This document shows, piece after piece, positions 34,367 through 43,711 of a stretch of DNA of 64,000 bases. The notes beneath the pieces are model-generated. The model was not told where the DNA came from. It was given only the letters and a program-made list of their open reading frames with translations, and searched no databases. The translations under genes were made by a program, and so were the position numbers. Each line of letters starts with the position of its first letter. The first letter of the stretch is position 1. Where the stretch lies: assembly GCA_034113365.1 (NCBI GenBank), contig JAXEXP010000039.1, forward strand, positions 15,661-79,660, read 5' to 3'. The stretch comes from Spyradocola sp034113365 (GTDB lineage: Bacteria; Bacillota; Clostridia; Christensenellales; UBA1750).

Positions 34367-34954
34367 TCATTCGCATTCCTCATAGGCATCTTGAACCCGA
34401 TTGACGCCGTCTTTCAGCAGCGCATTGTCCATTTCCAGATCATATTCTCTGTAATCCCAGGGGATCATCTCTTGGGATGCGGTCATGTATTGGAAGCGGG
34501 ATACCCCGGTGCGTTCTATTTCCCGTATCGTTTTCAGCAGCTCGTCAGCCGGCAGATCGTCGATAATTCCCCGGCCTTCGCCCGCTGCAATTCTGGGATA
34601 GGAACGCCAGCGGCCTTTGGGTATCTCCTGCACGCCGGTGAGCTCGATATCGAATATCTGCTCACATCCAAAGTCATAGGTCATTTCAAGCTGAGCGCCG
34701 ATCTGCAGCCGCAGCGCCGAGAGCTTCACCCAACACAGGTGCTGGAAATCCTCAAGGATCTCTTCGTCCGTGTCCGGCTTGTAAGAGGCGCCCTTGCTGG
34801 AGATGCTGAATAAATGATAGGCCAACGTGTCGAAGGTGACGAGAATCGTATAGCCCAGCTGTGCCAATGTGTAGTTGGAGGACACCTCGGCAACGCGCCA
34901 GATCCTTTCCTCGCAGCCCCGATAGGTGATCCTGAAGGTGTAGATTTGCACCAT
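34367..34954 (-). CDS. Plasmid pRiA4b ORF-3 family protein
   Basis: 195 residues. Typical features of the family are VQIYTFRITYRGCEERIWRVAEVSSNYTLAQLGYTI-like opening, a FDTLAYHLFSI segment, MTYDFGCEQIFDIELTGV and YPRIAAGEGRGIIDD. The role of the family is unknown. AGGAGGT lies before the Met at 34954. It is the last gene of the minus-strand locus and seems unrelated to polysaccharide synthesis; probably a passenger. Confidence 0.82.
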   Translation of the reverse strand: MVQIYTFRITYRGCEERIWRVAEVSSNYTLAQLGYTILVTFDTLAYHLFSISSKGASYKPDTDEEILEDFQHLCWVKLSALRLQIGAQLEMTYDFGCEQIFDIELTGVQEIPKGRWRSYPRIAAGEGRGIIDDLPADELLKTIREIERTGVSRFQYMTASQEMIPWDYREYDLEMDNALLKDGVNRVQDAYEECE

Positions 34955-34977
34955 GAGTACCTCCTGTAAAGTTATCG

Positions 34978-35562
34978 TTAAGTTTTGCCGATGCCGTGCG
35001 GATGCGGATCGTTTCCGGGTTTTCCCCGCGTCCATTGGCTGGGCATCGCGCTGATCAGCGCCCCGACGAGTGCACCCAACGCATTATGGATCACATCGTC
35101 AACCTCAGCCTGTCCCAGCGCAAAGTGATACTGGCAGAATTCGATCCCAGCGCTCACCAGCGCAAACAATCCAACCACAAAGAGTACCTTTTTGCTGCGC
35201 TGCCAACGCTTGGGAAGAAGTGCACAAACCAAAAGCCCAGCAGGAAAGAAGAGGACCACATTCATGAAGTTACAGCGGAGAAGCTCTCTTTCGCCGCCGG
35301 TTAAGACAACATAGTAAGAGTGAAATGGGATAAGGGAGCTTGCTGAATTGTCCAATACACATTCACGGCCTATAAGGGTATTCCAACTGACCGCCAAGGA
35401 CCAAGACAGAAGCGCCAGAACGACAATCATGCGAAACACGCGTTCCGCTCGGAGCGTCCGCTTCAAAACCTCAAAAAGGATCGTTGCCGCCAGAAGAATA
35501 AAAAGCGCTGTGGAATAGCGCATACAATAGACCCAGAGAAATATCGAGGTGAGCCAGGACAT
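34978..35562 (-). CDS. VanZ-family membrane protein
   Basis: 194 residues with about five membrane helices. VanZ marks: SLIPFHSYY, NFMNVVLFFPAGLLVCALLP, the Glu and Gln in GIEFCQYHFALG, and EVDDVIHNALGALVG. VanZ itself gives low-level teicoplanin resistance, but many homologues lie in surface-polymer loci with unknown roles. GGAG sits 7 nt before ATG 35562. Confidence 0.88.
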   Translation of the reverse strand: MSWLTSIFLWVYCMRYSTALFILLAATILFEVLKRTLRAERVFRMIVVLALLSWSLAVSWNTLIGRECVLDNSASSLIPFHSYYVVLTGGERELLRCNFMNVVLFFPAGLLVCALLPKRWQRSKKVLFVVGLFALVSAGIEFCQYHFALGQAEVDDVIHNALGALVGALISAMPSQWTRGKPGNDPHPHGIGKT

Positions 35563-35586
35563 ATCATATCTCCATCGCGCTTCTGT

Positions 35587-36849
35587 TCAGAACAACTGAA
35601 TATCTGGGAGACGTATATGTCCCCATGCACTTAAGTTCCAAACAATCGTATTGTCATCTTCAATTTCAAATGAAAAAGCAGGAAGGACCAAGTCGTGATC
35701 CATGCATGTTCCAAATTCGTTCATTTCAAATAGAACAAGGTAGACTATGTATTTTCCTCTTGTCAGCCACGACGTATCGAACTGCATCTGAAAGTCTTTT
35801 TCCTCACCAGCTGACATCACGCCGAGATCGATATCCGGAACTGTGCCAACCGGTACGTCATCTGCGAAACGAAGCTCGAAACGGAAGCGAAGATGTGTAA
35901 AGGCTTGCCTCGACTGAACGGAGAGCTCAAGTTTCATCGGCTCACCGGCATGGTAAACAGCAGATGTTTTCTCAAGCAGACGAAGCCTAAGCATTTTTGC
36001 CGGAAGCATAGACGGATTCGGTTTGGAGGACATATTGGAAAGATCAAATTCCGTCTGGTCCATGTTCCCCTGACATTGCATATAAACCCCGATGGCCGAC
36101 TCCACGTCTCCATCAAATATAACCTTCCCGTGGTCCAAGACGATACAGCGGGTACAAAGCTGGCGGATGGTGTTCATGTTATGGCTGACATAAAGGACCG
36201 TTCGCCCCTCGTTCTTGGACACGTCATCCATCTTGCCCAGACACTTCTGCTGAAACTTCATATCTCCTACTGCAAGTACCTCGTCCATCACCAGAATATC
36301 GGCATCCAGATGGGCGGCTACGGCAAAGGCAAGCTTAACATACATACCGCTGGAATATCGTTTTACAGGCGTGTCAATGAATTGCTCCATCTCAGCAAAG
36401 TGAACGATATCATCAAACTTATTCTTGATTTCCGCTTTTGTCATGCCAAGAATGGCGCCGTTCATATATACGTTTTCCCGCCCGGTCAGCTCCGGATGGA
36501 AACCAGTGCCCACCTCCAGCATGCTGGCGATCCGGCCGTTGTAGGAGATCCCCCCTTTTGTCGGCCCAGTTACGCGGGACAGCAGCTTGAGAAGCGTAGA
36601 CTTTCCCGCACCATTGTGCCCGATGATTCCGACTCTCTCTCCCTTTTTTACGGAAAAGCTTACATCGTCTAGTGCCAGAAAGCGTTCGTTTCTGGCATAC
36701 GCAGACTGGCCGATGCGGAGATTAGGGTCTTCTTTGCCACGAATACGGGCCATCAGGCTTTGCAGGTCGCCTCGCAGGGTGCCGCCGCCAATGGCGCCCA
36801 GACGGTATTCCTTTGTAACATGCTCAAATTGAATGATATTCTCCTGCAT
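35587..36849 (-). CDS. Polysaccharide ABC exporter ATPase, Wzt-type with C-terminal domain
   Basis: 420 residues. ATPase domain with Walker A GHNGAGKST (77-85), signature YSSGM (165-169) and Walker B ILVMDE (185-190). The insert GGGTLRGDLQSL near residue 22 is typical of Wzt/TagH. After about residue 285 comes a beta-rich C-terminal domain like the Wzt carbohydrate-binding domain that recognises the finished chain end. Starts with AAGGAG upstream, 10 bp after the permease gene. Confidence 0.92.
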   Translation of the reverse strand: MQENIIQFEHVTKEYRLGAIGGGTLRGDLQSLMARIRGKEDPNLRIGQSAYARNERFLALDDVSFSVKKGERVGIIGHNGAGKSTLLKLLSRVTGPTKGGISYNGRIASMLEVGTGFHPELTGRENVYMNGAILGMTKAEIKNKFDDIVHFAEMEQFIDTPVKRYSSGMYVKLAFAVAAHLDADILVMDEVLAVGDMKFQQKCLGKMDDVSKNEGRTVLYVSHNMNTIRQLCTRCIVLDHGKVIFDGDVESAIGVYMQCQGNMDQTEFDLSNMSSKPNPSMLPAKMLRLRLLEKTSAVYHAGEPMKLELSVQSRQAFTHLRFRFELRFADDVPVGTVPDIDLGVMSAGEEKDFQMQFDTSWLTRGKYIVYLVLFEMNEFGTCMDHDLVLPAFSFEIEDDNTIVWNLSAWGHIRLPDIQLF

Positions 36850-36859
36850 TGCGTTCTCC

Positions 36860-37702
36860 TTACACCGTATCCATAAAGGTTTTTTCCACCCGGTTGAATA
36901 GCATCACACCAAGCAGCAAAACTGCAAGGGTGACGATCCAACTGATCCCGTAAGCGACCAGATGAGGTTCTCCGACGCCGAGGAAGGCATATCGGAACAT
37001 GGTGATCACCGGCGTGACTGGATTCAGCATATATAGCCCGAGAAACTGATCCGGAATCAGCGTGAGGTCATAAGCGACCGGAGTAGCGTACATCCATAGC
37101 TGAACGCCAAAGCTTACCACCATAGCCAGGTCACGGTATTTGGTCGTCAGCGCAGAAATAATAATCCCCACGCCCAGGCTCAGGAGCGCCAGATGGAGCA
37201 GAAGTACAGGGGTCAGGAGTATCCACCCATTGGGATGAACATTGGCGCCAGTCGCGATATAGTAGATCAGAAACAGCAGGAAAAAAAGGAATTGGACCGC
37301 AAAGGAGATCAGCTGCGACAGGACCGTGGAAATGGGCATGACAAGACGCGGAAAATAGACCTTACCCAAAATGGCAGCGTTTGAGGTAAAGGTGGTGGAG
37401 GTAGCGGTCAGGCAGGCGGAGAAATACCCCCAGGCAATGGAGCCGCACAGATAGAAGGCGAAGCTGGGCACACCGGCCGGGGCCAGCCCCGCGATGTTGC
37501 CGAACACCACCGTCAATACCACCGTGGTGAGCAAGGGCTGGATGATGGCCCAGGCAGGCCCTAAAACTGTCTGCTTATACTGCGAAACAAAGGTCCGCCG
37601 CACAAACAGAACGATCAGGTCCCGATAACGAAGAAGTTCTTTTAAATTCAAATCAAACCACGCCCGCTTGGGAGTGATGACGGTTTCAAATTGTTGCTGC
37701 AT
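36860..37702 (-). CDS. Polysaccharide ABC exporter permease, Wzm-type
   Basis: 280 residues, six membrane helices, ABC-2 type. It opens with the amphipathic segment typical of Wzm (LKELLRYRDLIVLFVRR), then FVSQYKQTVLGPAWAIIQPL and MPISTVLSQLISFAVQFLFF. Partner of the Wzt-like ATPase immediately downstream; together they move lipid-linked polysaccharide across the membrane. The ATG at 37702 is preferred over a TTG at 37714. Confidence 0.93.
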   Translation of the reverse strand: MQQQFETVITPKRAWFDLNLKELLRYRDLIVLFVRRTFVSQYKQTVLGPAWAIIQPLLTTVVLTVVFGNIAGLAPAGVPSFAFYLCGSIAWGYFSACLTATSTTFTSNAAILGKVYFPRLVMPISTVLSQLISFAVQFLFFLLFLIYYIATGANVHPNGWILLTPVLLLHLALLSLGVGIIISALTTKYRDLAMVVSFGVQLWMYATPVAYDLTLIPDQFLGLYMLNPVTPVITMFRYAFLGVGEPHLVAYGISWIVTLAVLLLGVMLFNRVEKTFMDTV

Positions 37703-37710
37703 GTTCAATA

Positions 37711-38880
37711 TCAACCCTCAATAAAGTCATATAGTTTTTGAAGTTCACCGGAGTTATCGCAGACTTCGTGGCTCAGATTTTCCACGAATTTCTCCCGCAG
37801 TTCCGGATGATCCAACAACTGTTGGATGCTCTCCGCCAAAGCCTCTGGCGTTACAGCTTCTGCAATTAAGCCGTTCTCGCCACTGACGATCTGCTCATGC
37901 ATGACCGGAAGCGGAGTTGTGACAATTGGCTTGTGCAAAATCTTTGCTTCCTGCACAGTCAGACACCACCCCTCAGAGAGCGAGGTCTGCACATAGATAT
38001 CGCAGTTTTTAATATATGGATAGGGGTTCGTTTGTGTCCCCAACAGGATGACATGTTCAGCGACGTTGTATTTCTGTATTTCTGCTCCAATTTCCTCCCG
38101 AAGCGGTCCGTCACCGACAAGATACCAGTAAACATTATATCCAGCGTCGAGAAGAATCCGGGTAGTTTGGGGAACCATGGTTTGCCCCTTTTCCTTTGCT
38201 AAGCGTCCTACAGATAAAATGGTATTACCCCTTTTGAAATGAGGAATATGAGCTGTGGATAATTGTACAATCTCTTTTGTATCGATCAGGTTTTTCATGA
38301 CTTGCGTTTTTTGTGCCAGCTTTGGCCATTTTTGAGAAAACTGATCATTTGCTGCCTCTGAAACGCAAAAAATCCTATCATATTGAGAGTATTCTTTTTC
38401 CATCAATTTCATAAGAATATTAGGCATATTGTAGTTTCCGTGTACAAAAAGGATATGCTTTTTCCCCTCTATCCGATTAGCAGTTGCAACCAGTTCGGGA
38501 ACACCGTATTGATAAGCTACCACGCATTCATATTCAGATATAATTTTGGGTGATAATTTAGCTGAAAACAGGGATTCGATTTCCCAAGTCTTGGAACAAT
38601 GAATTACGATGCGGTATGAAAGATCCCTTAAGCATTGAAATATATGGCCTTTTCTGAGTTGTGACATTAATAAGTCTTTCGTGTTATGGGTTGGCCAACA
38701 CTTTACTTGGACACGACTGTCCACGTGTTTTTTTATCTCCAAGCTATCCTTCTTAACCCACAAATCAACGTCAAAATTATCATAATCAAAATTGCGTAAT
38801 AGATTAATTAGTGCTTTTTCCACACCGCCGACTATCATTGAACCCATTACAAAAGCAATCACTTTTCGTTTCTCTTCCAT
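37711..38880 (-). CDS. Glycosyltransferase family 4 protein
   Basis: 389 residues, GT-B fold. N-terminal MGSMIVGGVEKALINLL (acceptor side), C-terminal nucleotide-sugar site with LSVGRLAKEKGQ, LVGDGPLREEI and the EX7E-type region SLSEGWCLTVQEAKILHKPIV. Cytoplasmic, retaining enzyme; the sugar is unknown. The start overlaps the upstream stop (TAATG). Confidence 0.88.
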   Translation of the reverse strand: MEEKRKVIAFVMGSMIVGGVEKALINLLRNFDYDNFDVDLWVKKDSLEIKKHVDSRVQVKCWPTHNTKDLLMSQLRKGHIFQCLRDLSYRIVIHCSKTWEIESLFSAKLSPKIISEYECVVAYQYGVPELVATANRIEGKKHILFVHGNYNMPNILMKLMEKEYSQYDRIFCVSEAANDQFSQKWPKLAQKTQVMKNLIDTKEIVQLSTAHIPHFKRGNTILSVGRLAKEKGQTMVPQTTRILLDAGYNVYWYLVGDGPLREEIGAEIQKYNVAEHVILLGTQTNPYPYIKNCDIYVQTSLSEGWCLTVQEAKILHKPIVTTPLPVMHEQIVSGENGLIAEAVTPEALAESIQQLLDHPELREKFVENLSHEVCDNSGELQKLYDFIEG

Positions 38881-40043
38881 TATTCCACACACACCTTCAA
38901 AAAAGCTTGATATTTTTCCTGGTTGTCGCAGATCTGCTCCATTCCTTCAGAGGACCGCAGCTTTTCGCGGATCTCCGGGTTTGACAAAAGATACTTCAGA
39001 CCCTCGTAGAGCGCGGCTTCGTCGTTGGCGACGATCCAGCCGGTTTCCCCGTGGGTCAGCTGCTCCCGGATACCAGAGACATCCGTGGCCAGAACGGGGC
39101 AGCCGACGATCTTGGCTTCCACCGTGACCGTCGGGAAGCCTTCCCAACCGGAGGGGAGGACAAACAGGTCACAGTGCTTCATGTATTTGTAGGGGTTGTC
39201 TGTCAAGCCGTCCAGAAAGACACGATCTGCCAAATGAAGCCTCTGAATCTTCGCCTCGATCTCTTGTCTCTGAAGCCCGTCCCCAAGCACATGCCACTGG
39301 AAAGCAAAGCCGTCGTCTCTCAGCCTGGAAAGGACGTCGAGGAACCGAAGATATTTTTTTTGCTCAGTCATCCTGCCTACGGAGAGCAGGATGGGGCCGT
39401 CGCCCACAAAGGAAAAGGGGACCGCAGCAGCTTGCCGTATGGCGTTGGCGTCAAAATAATTATAGAGCACATGGACCTTTTCGGCAAGCTGGGGATACCG
39501 ATCCGCAAAGTTCTGTCTGGCGGATTCCGCCACGCAGATAATGGCATCCATTCTGGAAAACTGCGGGATCAGATTGTCCGTGTCCTCCGGCTTGTCCAGA
39601 TTCGCGATGTCCGTATGATACCACTGTATGTACTTGTCTGCCCGGATATGGTCCAGCAGAAACGCCGGGCTGTCGATTTCCAGATAATTGACGGCGACAT
39701 CAAACGTCTGGCTCTCATAGCGTTTTGCAGCCAGCTTTTCGGCAAACCGGCGGTATCCCACGAGCTTGCTGAATATCTGCTTTCCGCATTTTTGAAGCTT
39801 GCGGCCCCAATTCTTCTCGGACCGAATGTCCTTCAAGGACGCGTAATACTTTTCCGTATAGGCCTTGCTGCAAATGGCGTCAAAGCGGACGCGGCTGTCA
39901 AACTGCGGCTTCAGATAGCCTTTTTCGTAGGTCTCCAGGATGGTGACGTCATGTCCATGGGCCGCCAGCTCGTTTGCAAAGCTGACCAGCACTTTTTCCG
40001 CCCCGCCGAAGATCAGCTGGGGGATCTGAATCAGGAATTTCAT
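38880..40043 (-). CDS. Glycosyltransferase family 4 protein
   Basis: 387 residues, GT-B fold. IPQLIFGGAEKVLVSFANEL near the start, LSVGRMTEQKKYLRFLD in the middle, VLGDGLQRQEIEAKI and SGWEGFPTVTVEAKIVGCPV at the donor site. It overlaps the LicD gene stop by 4 bp and the next gene by one base, so translation is coupled through the operon. Confidence 0.88.
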   Translation of the reverse strand: MKFLIQIPQLIFGGAEKVLVSFANELAAHGHDVTILETYEKGYLKPQFDSRVRFDAICSKAYTEKYYASLKDIRSEKNWGRKLQKCGKQIFSKLVGYRRFAEKLAAKRYESQTFDVAVNYLEIDSPAFLLDHIRADKYIQWYHTDIANLDKPEDTDNLIPQFSRMDAIICVAESARQNFADRYPQLAEKVHVLYNYFDANAIRQAAAVPFSFVGDGPILLSVGRMTEQKKYLRFLDVLSRLRDDGFAFQWHVLGDGLQRQEIEAKIQRLHLADRVFLDGLTDNPYKYMKHCDLFVLPSGWEGFPTVTVEAKIVGCPVLATDVSGIREQLTHGETGWIVANDEAALYEGLKYLLSNPEIREKLRSSEGMEQICDNQEKYQAFLKVCVE

Positions 40044-40894
40044 AGACCGGCCCTCTCCCGAACTGCTTGACTGATCTCGTAGGTTTTCACATCATGCTTG
40101 GTGACGCGCTTTTCTTCCGGGTATGGGTCCATATAATGGGGGCCGTACCGATGAAGCAAATCTGCTTCCGGCTCTCCAATGGTCATAAACTGCGTGTCCT
40201 CAAAGGGGATATACTGTGAATTGTCGTACCATTCGCGCTTTAGCAAATCATTATAATACCCGCTGACACCAGTGTATGGATTTCTCCCGGTATAGCTTAA
40301 AAGGCCGACAAGTTTGGACTGTCTGTTCTTACACATACAAGTCGCTTTATCGATCCATCTTCCCAACGTGATACGATCTATTCTGGAAAGGAGGCCAATA
40401 CATTTTGTTGCAGGTGAAATGGGTTGAATATCACCGCGTTTGATCTGGACCGCCGCATCCAGAACCCAAATGAGGCCCTGCTGAATTTTTTGAACCAATT
40501 TATAATTCGGTACAGCATCCAGCGGTACAATATCAATCGCAATTTCATTGTGGATCGCGTTGACATCTTCATGATAATGGACAACCTTTGTCCCTAACAC
40601 ACGTAGAACAGCACGATTGTTTGGATAAGAGGGGTCTGTCTTGTAGGTCTGAATAAAATACCGGTCGCCAAACTGTTGCTGCGCGAGAACAAGGAACGTT
40701 TCGTAGTCCTCACGAAACATGGAAATATCCACATCATCGTCCCAAGGAATGAAGCCCTTGTAATTGACCGCGCCAAGGAGCGTCCCGGCATGAAGGAAAT
40801 ATTTCAATCCATTCTCCCGGCAAATTTTGTCGATGTCCTTCATGGCGGAAAGGAGTACCTTATGTAGTTCCAGATTTCCATAGTCGTTGGTCAT
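40040..40894 (-). CDS. LicD-family phosphotransferase
   Basis: 284 residues. LicD enzymes add phosphocholine or similar phospho-groups to surface sugars. Marks: LHKVLLSAMKDIDKICREN, YFLHAGTLLGAVNYKGFIPWDDDVDI with the metal-binding WDDDVD, then IDIVPLD. The second half is less conserved. AAAGGAG precedes ATG 40894. It suggests the polymer carries a phospho-substituent; no choline kinase genes are seen here. Confidence 0.88.
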   Translation of the reverse strand: MTNDYGNLELHKVLLSAMKDIDKICRENGLKYFLHAGTLLGAVNYKGFIPWDDDVDISMFREDYETFLVLAQQQFGDRYFIQTYKTDPSYPNNRAVLRVLGTKVVHYHEDVNAIHNEIAIDIVPLDAVPNYKLVQKIQQGLIWVLDAAVQIKRGDIQPISPATKCIGLLSRIDRITLGRWIDKATCMCKNRQSKLVGLLSYTGRNPYTGVSGYYNDLLKREWYDNSQYIPFEDTQFMTIGEPEADLLHRYGPHYMDPYPEEKRVTKHDVKTYEISQAVRERAGL

Positions 40895-40911
40895 GGATAG
40901 AAACGCTCCTT

Positions 40912-41841
40912 TTAATAATCCGTGTCAGCTCTGGTAATGATCAATTGATCGGGTAGTCCCTCCGGCTGCATGGGCCGCACGATACATTTTGTCTTTCCCG
41001 GATGGGACTGCAGACCTGACTGTTTCAGAAGTTCCAGCAAATCACCGGAATAGATGCCCCAAAAGCTCACAAAGCTTCCCAGCCCTCTCAGCAGGGAAAT
41101 CGCATAGCGAAAGGGCGCGTCCTGCGTTGAATAATAGTCCCAATCGTAGACATTGACAGCTGTCCGAAGGCGTCCCTTTGTAAGCGTATAAACAAAATAC
41201 CCAAGCAGGTCGCTATCCTGCCACAGGGTTAGCCAGGCATACGTTACATCCGGATTCTGATCATACTTCCAACTCAGGTATTCTGGCGTGCGGTAGAGTC
41301 GGTTTTCCTTCGGGTTTGGAAGTGTTGTAAGGGGACAGCGCTCTGAAAACCGGTACGAGACCCCCTGGTGAGCCCTGTTGTTTGTACGATGTCGAAGCGC
41401 GAACAGCCGCGTCTTACTGTTCCAGGACGCGACGCCGGTCAAATCCTCAAAGCCATACCGGCGCAGAATGGGATAGGAATTTGGGTTCGGAAAGTTGAGT
41501 ATAAAATCATAACCGCGCTGGGAGAAATAATCACAGATGAAGTTGTATATTCTATGGATGAGACCTTGACCGCGATAATCTGGATGCACCACCCAATCGC
41601 AGAAAGAAATGCATTTCTTCTGACTGGCGCCGTAACGCGTAGGAATCACGGTAGAAATACCGACCATTCTACTCGTTTCATCTTCCGCGATCACGGCGAA
41701 TGGGCGGTCTTCCTGCCCATTGTCGGTAAAGAGCCGCCAAACCCAGTGCTCCACGGAGGTTTCTCCCAAGCCAGTACGGAAAAGGGAGATCACTTCCGGG
41801 ATTCGGCTTTGATCTGACAGAATCGAGATGGAATACTGCAT
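40912..41841 (-). CDS. GNAT-family N-acetyltransferase
   Basis: 309 residues. The acetyl-CoA binding region is in the first half: ISFCDWVVHPDYRGQGLIHRIYNF carries the P-loop pattern (Q/R-x-x-G-x-G). The second half resembles the extended GNAT proteins found in polysaccharide loci. Probably acetylates a sugar amine of the repeat unit or its precursor (inference). GGGAG precedes ATG 41841. Confidence 0.78.
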   Translation of the reverse strand: MQYSISILSDQSRIPEVISLFRTGLGETSVEHWVWRLFTDNGQEDRPFAVIAEDETSRMVGISTVIPTRYGASQKKCISFCDWVVHPDYRGQGLIHRIYNFICDYFSQRGYDFILNFPNPNSYPILRRYGFEDLTGVASWNSKTRLFALRHRTNNRAHQGVSYRFSERCPLTTLPNPKENRLYRTPEYLSWKYDQNPDVTYAWLTLWQDSDLLGYFVYTLTKGRLRTAVNVYDWDYYSTQDAPFRYAISLLRGLGSFVSFWGIYSGDLLELLKQSGLQSHPGKTKCIVRPMQPEGLPDQLIITRADTDY

Positions 41842-41854
41842 AGTCTGATCTCCC

Positions 41855-42745
41855 TCACTGTTTCATAAAAAGGCGCTTTATACGTCGCCAAAGCCACCAG
41901 ATGGGCCGCATGATATAAAACAGCCAATCTGTTTCATATCCCTTGAGATCGAGCACTTCATAGGACGCGCTCATGTTGTATGTGTGGATTCCTTCCGGTT
42001 CCTTTTTCAGGTTCGAGCGAATGTCCGACGGGTGAACCTTCTTATACAGGGTTTCTGAATATCCTTCAGAAGAGATATCGGTGACTTCATAGAGATTCAG
42101 CGCGCAGCCATAGCTGTTGGAACAGTCTTGGCCCGGACGAATACGCTTGCCGTTCCACTGGAAGAAATGTCCTGCAGGACGGACATTGCAGTCATTTTCC
42201 GCAATAACCAGACCCTGTCCGCACAAAGTCCGGTCCTTAACCGGGAAAAGCAGCAGACGCTCTGCATCGCCCTGGAATTGAAGCGTCATAAGATAGGCTT
42301 GTTCATGATCGAAAAAAACAGTGGAGTCCACGGCGCAGAAGTTTTCTCGAAGGACAGTGGCTTTTTCCCAACGATCGGGAAAATGCACGGCGCGGAATAC
42401 AGAGATTTCGTTGGCGACATAGGATTCCGGAATCATGTAGAACGCATCGCCTATGCGCAGAATATGCGGATAGGACAAGTGGTACGGCATTCGGAGTGCG
42501 ACCTGCCAGGCAGTCGCCCCATTTCCGCTGAGCTCACAATATCCAATCACGCCCCGCCGCAGAACGCGGTCATATAGCTCCGCAAAAAGATAGGTTGTCC
42601 CATTGTGTTCAACCAGATGTGGATTGGCCGCCCAGTAGCGCCATGTGTTCTTTACAACGGAAAACGGCGTTTGAAGATCGTCCAGCAGCGTTGCCTGATT
42701 CTGGCGAGGACGGTACGCCACAGTCCAAAACTCAAATTTCCTCAT
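41855..42745 (-). CDS. Five-bladed propeller protein of polysaccharide loci (GINT1 N-terminal-like)
   Basis: 296 residues. Repeated W/H-rich blades: NPHLVEHNGTTYLFAELYD, SYPHILRIGDAFYMIPES, STVFFDHEQAYLMTLQ, NVRPAGHFFQWNGKRIRPGQ. These match the glucosamine inositolphosphorylceramide transferase N-terminal-like family, often found beside glycosyltransferases in bacterial surface loci. The C-terminus is amphipathic and basic (RPIWWLWRRIKRLF), so it may lie on the membrane. Biochemical role unknown. Confidence 0.7.
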   Translation of the reverse strand: MRKFEFWTVAYRPRQNQATLLDDLQTPFSVVKNTWRYWAANPHLVEHNGTTYLFAELYDRVLRRGVIGYCELSGNGATAWQVALRMPYHLSYPHILRIGDAFYMIPESYVANEISVFRAVHFPDRWEKATVLRENFCAVDSTVFFDHEQAYLMTLQFQGDAERLLLFPVKDRTLCGQGLVIAENDCNVRPAGHFFQWNGKRIRPGQDCSNSYGCALNLYEVTDISSEGYSETLYKKVHPSDIRSNLKKEPEGIHTYNMSASYEVLDLKGYETDWLFYIMRPIWWLWRRIKRLFMKQ

Positions 42746-42748
42746 GAG

Positions 42749-43708
42749 CTAGCTCCTTCTGAAGCGAATGATCGCGCGATATACAGAAAAAGGGAAGTGA
42801 AGAAGAAACCACATCCGGAGCCGGTCTTGCCAATAAGTGAAAGGCGCAGCGCAGAATAGTTTTTTTTGACTCCGAAGCGCAGATAAAAGCGCTTGCGTTT
42901 CTCCCGTATAGTCCTCGTCTGACAAAGCGATTTCCGTCAGGGACCAAAGAAGACTGCCGCGGTATCTCGCGGCGGCGTCAGATGTTAGGCTGGAATGGTG
43001 ATCTTGAATGTATTTTAAGTTCTCAGCACAGTGTTTTGCCCACACCATTTTGGAAGCGACAAAGACAGATGTTGTGATGCTTTCTGGGCGGCAGCGATAG
43101 TAATACACGACTGCGTTTGTTTTCACGACCCGGTTACAGTTTTCCAGAATATGGAGGACAATTGCCTCGTCTTCATTAATTTCGCCAACGGGGAAGGAAA
43201 TGTGTTGGTGAATTTTTCGTTGATACAGCCGAGCCCAAGCCGCACAGCCGTTTTGCAGCATATCCTGCATTGCTTCAGAACCTGTCAAGAGATGAAATTC
43301 TACAGCATTCTTTTCTGTTTTTTCCTCAGGAAACATATCTGAAAATCGTCTGTAGTCCCCAATTACGAGTTCCGCATTTTCTGAGAAGGCTGCTTCAATA
43401 AGCGTCTGGACTGCATTAGAAGGCAGTAGATCGTCGCTGTCTACAAACATCAAATAACTGCCGTTCATCTGCTCCATTCCGGCATTTCGTGCGTCGGAGA
43501 GGCCGCCATTCTGTTTATGGATGACCCGAATTCTGGTATCACGGGCGGCGTATTGGTCACAGATTTCGCCGCAGCGGTCTGGTGAACCGTCATCCACTAG
43601 AAGAATCTCCAGATTTTGATAAGTTTGTCCGCAGATGGAATCCAGGCATTGCGGCAAATACATCTCGACATTATATATCGGAACGATTACACTGATCAAT
43701 GGCTCCAT
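42749..43708 (-). CDS. Glycosyltransferase family 2 protein
   Basis: 319 residues, GT-A fold. SVIVPIYNVEMYLPQCLDSI, then LLVDDGSPDRCGEICDQYA and the DXD site FVDSDD. Inverting transferase using a nucleotide sugar. The end has an amphipathic segment. GGAGG lies upstream of ATG 43708; the next gene begins 3 bp after its stop. Confidence 0.92.
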   Translation of the reverse strand: MEPLISVIVPIYNVEMYLPQCLDSICGQTYQNLEILLVDDGSPDRCGEICDQYAARDTRIRVIHKQNGGLSDARNAGMEQMNGSYLMFVDSDDLLPSNAVQTLIEAAFSENAELVIGDYRRFSDMFPEEKTEKNAVEFHLLTGSEAMQDMLQNGCAAWARLYQRKIHQHISFPVGEINEDEAIVLHILENCNRVVKTNAVVYYYRCRPESITTSVFVASKMVWAKHCAENLKYIQDHHSSLTSDAAARYRGSLLWSLTEIALSDEDYTGETQALLSALRSQKKLFCAAPFTYWQDRLRMWFLLHFPFSVYRAIIRFRRS

Positions 43709-43711
43709 TCT

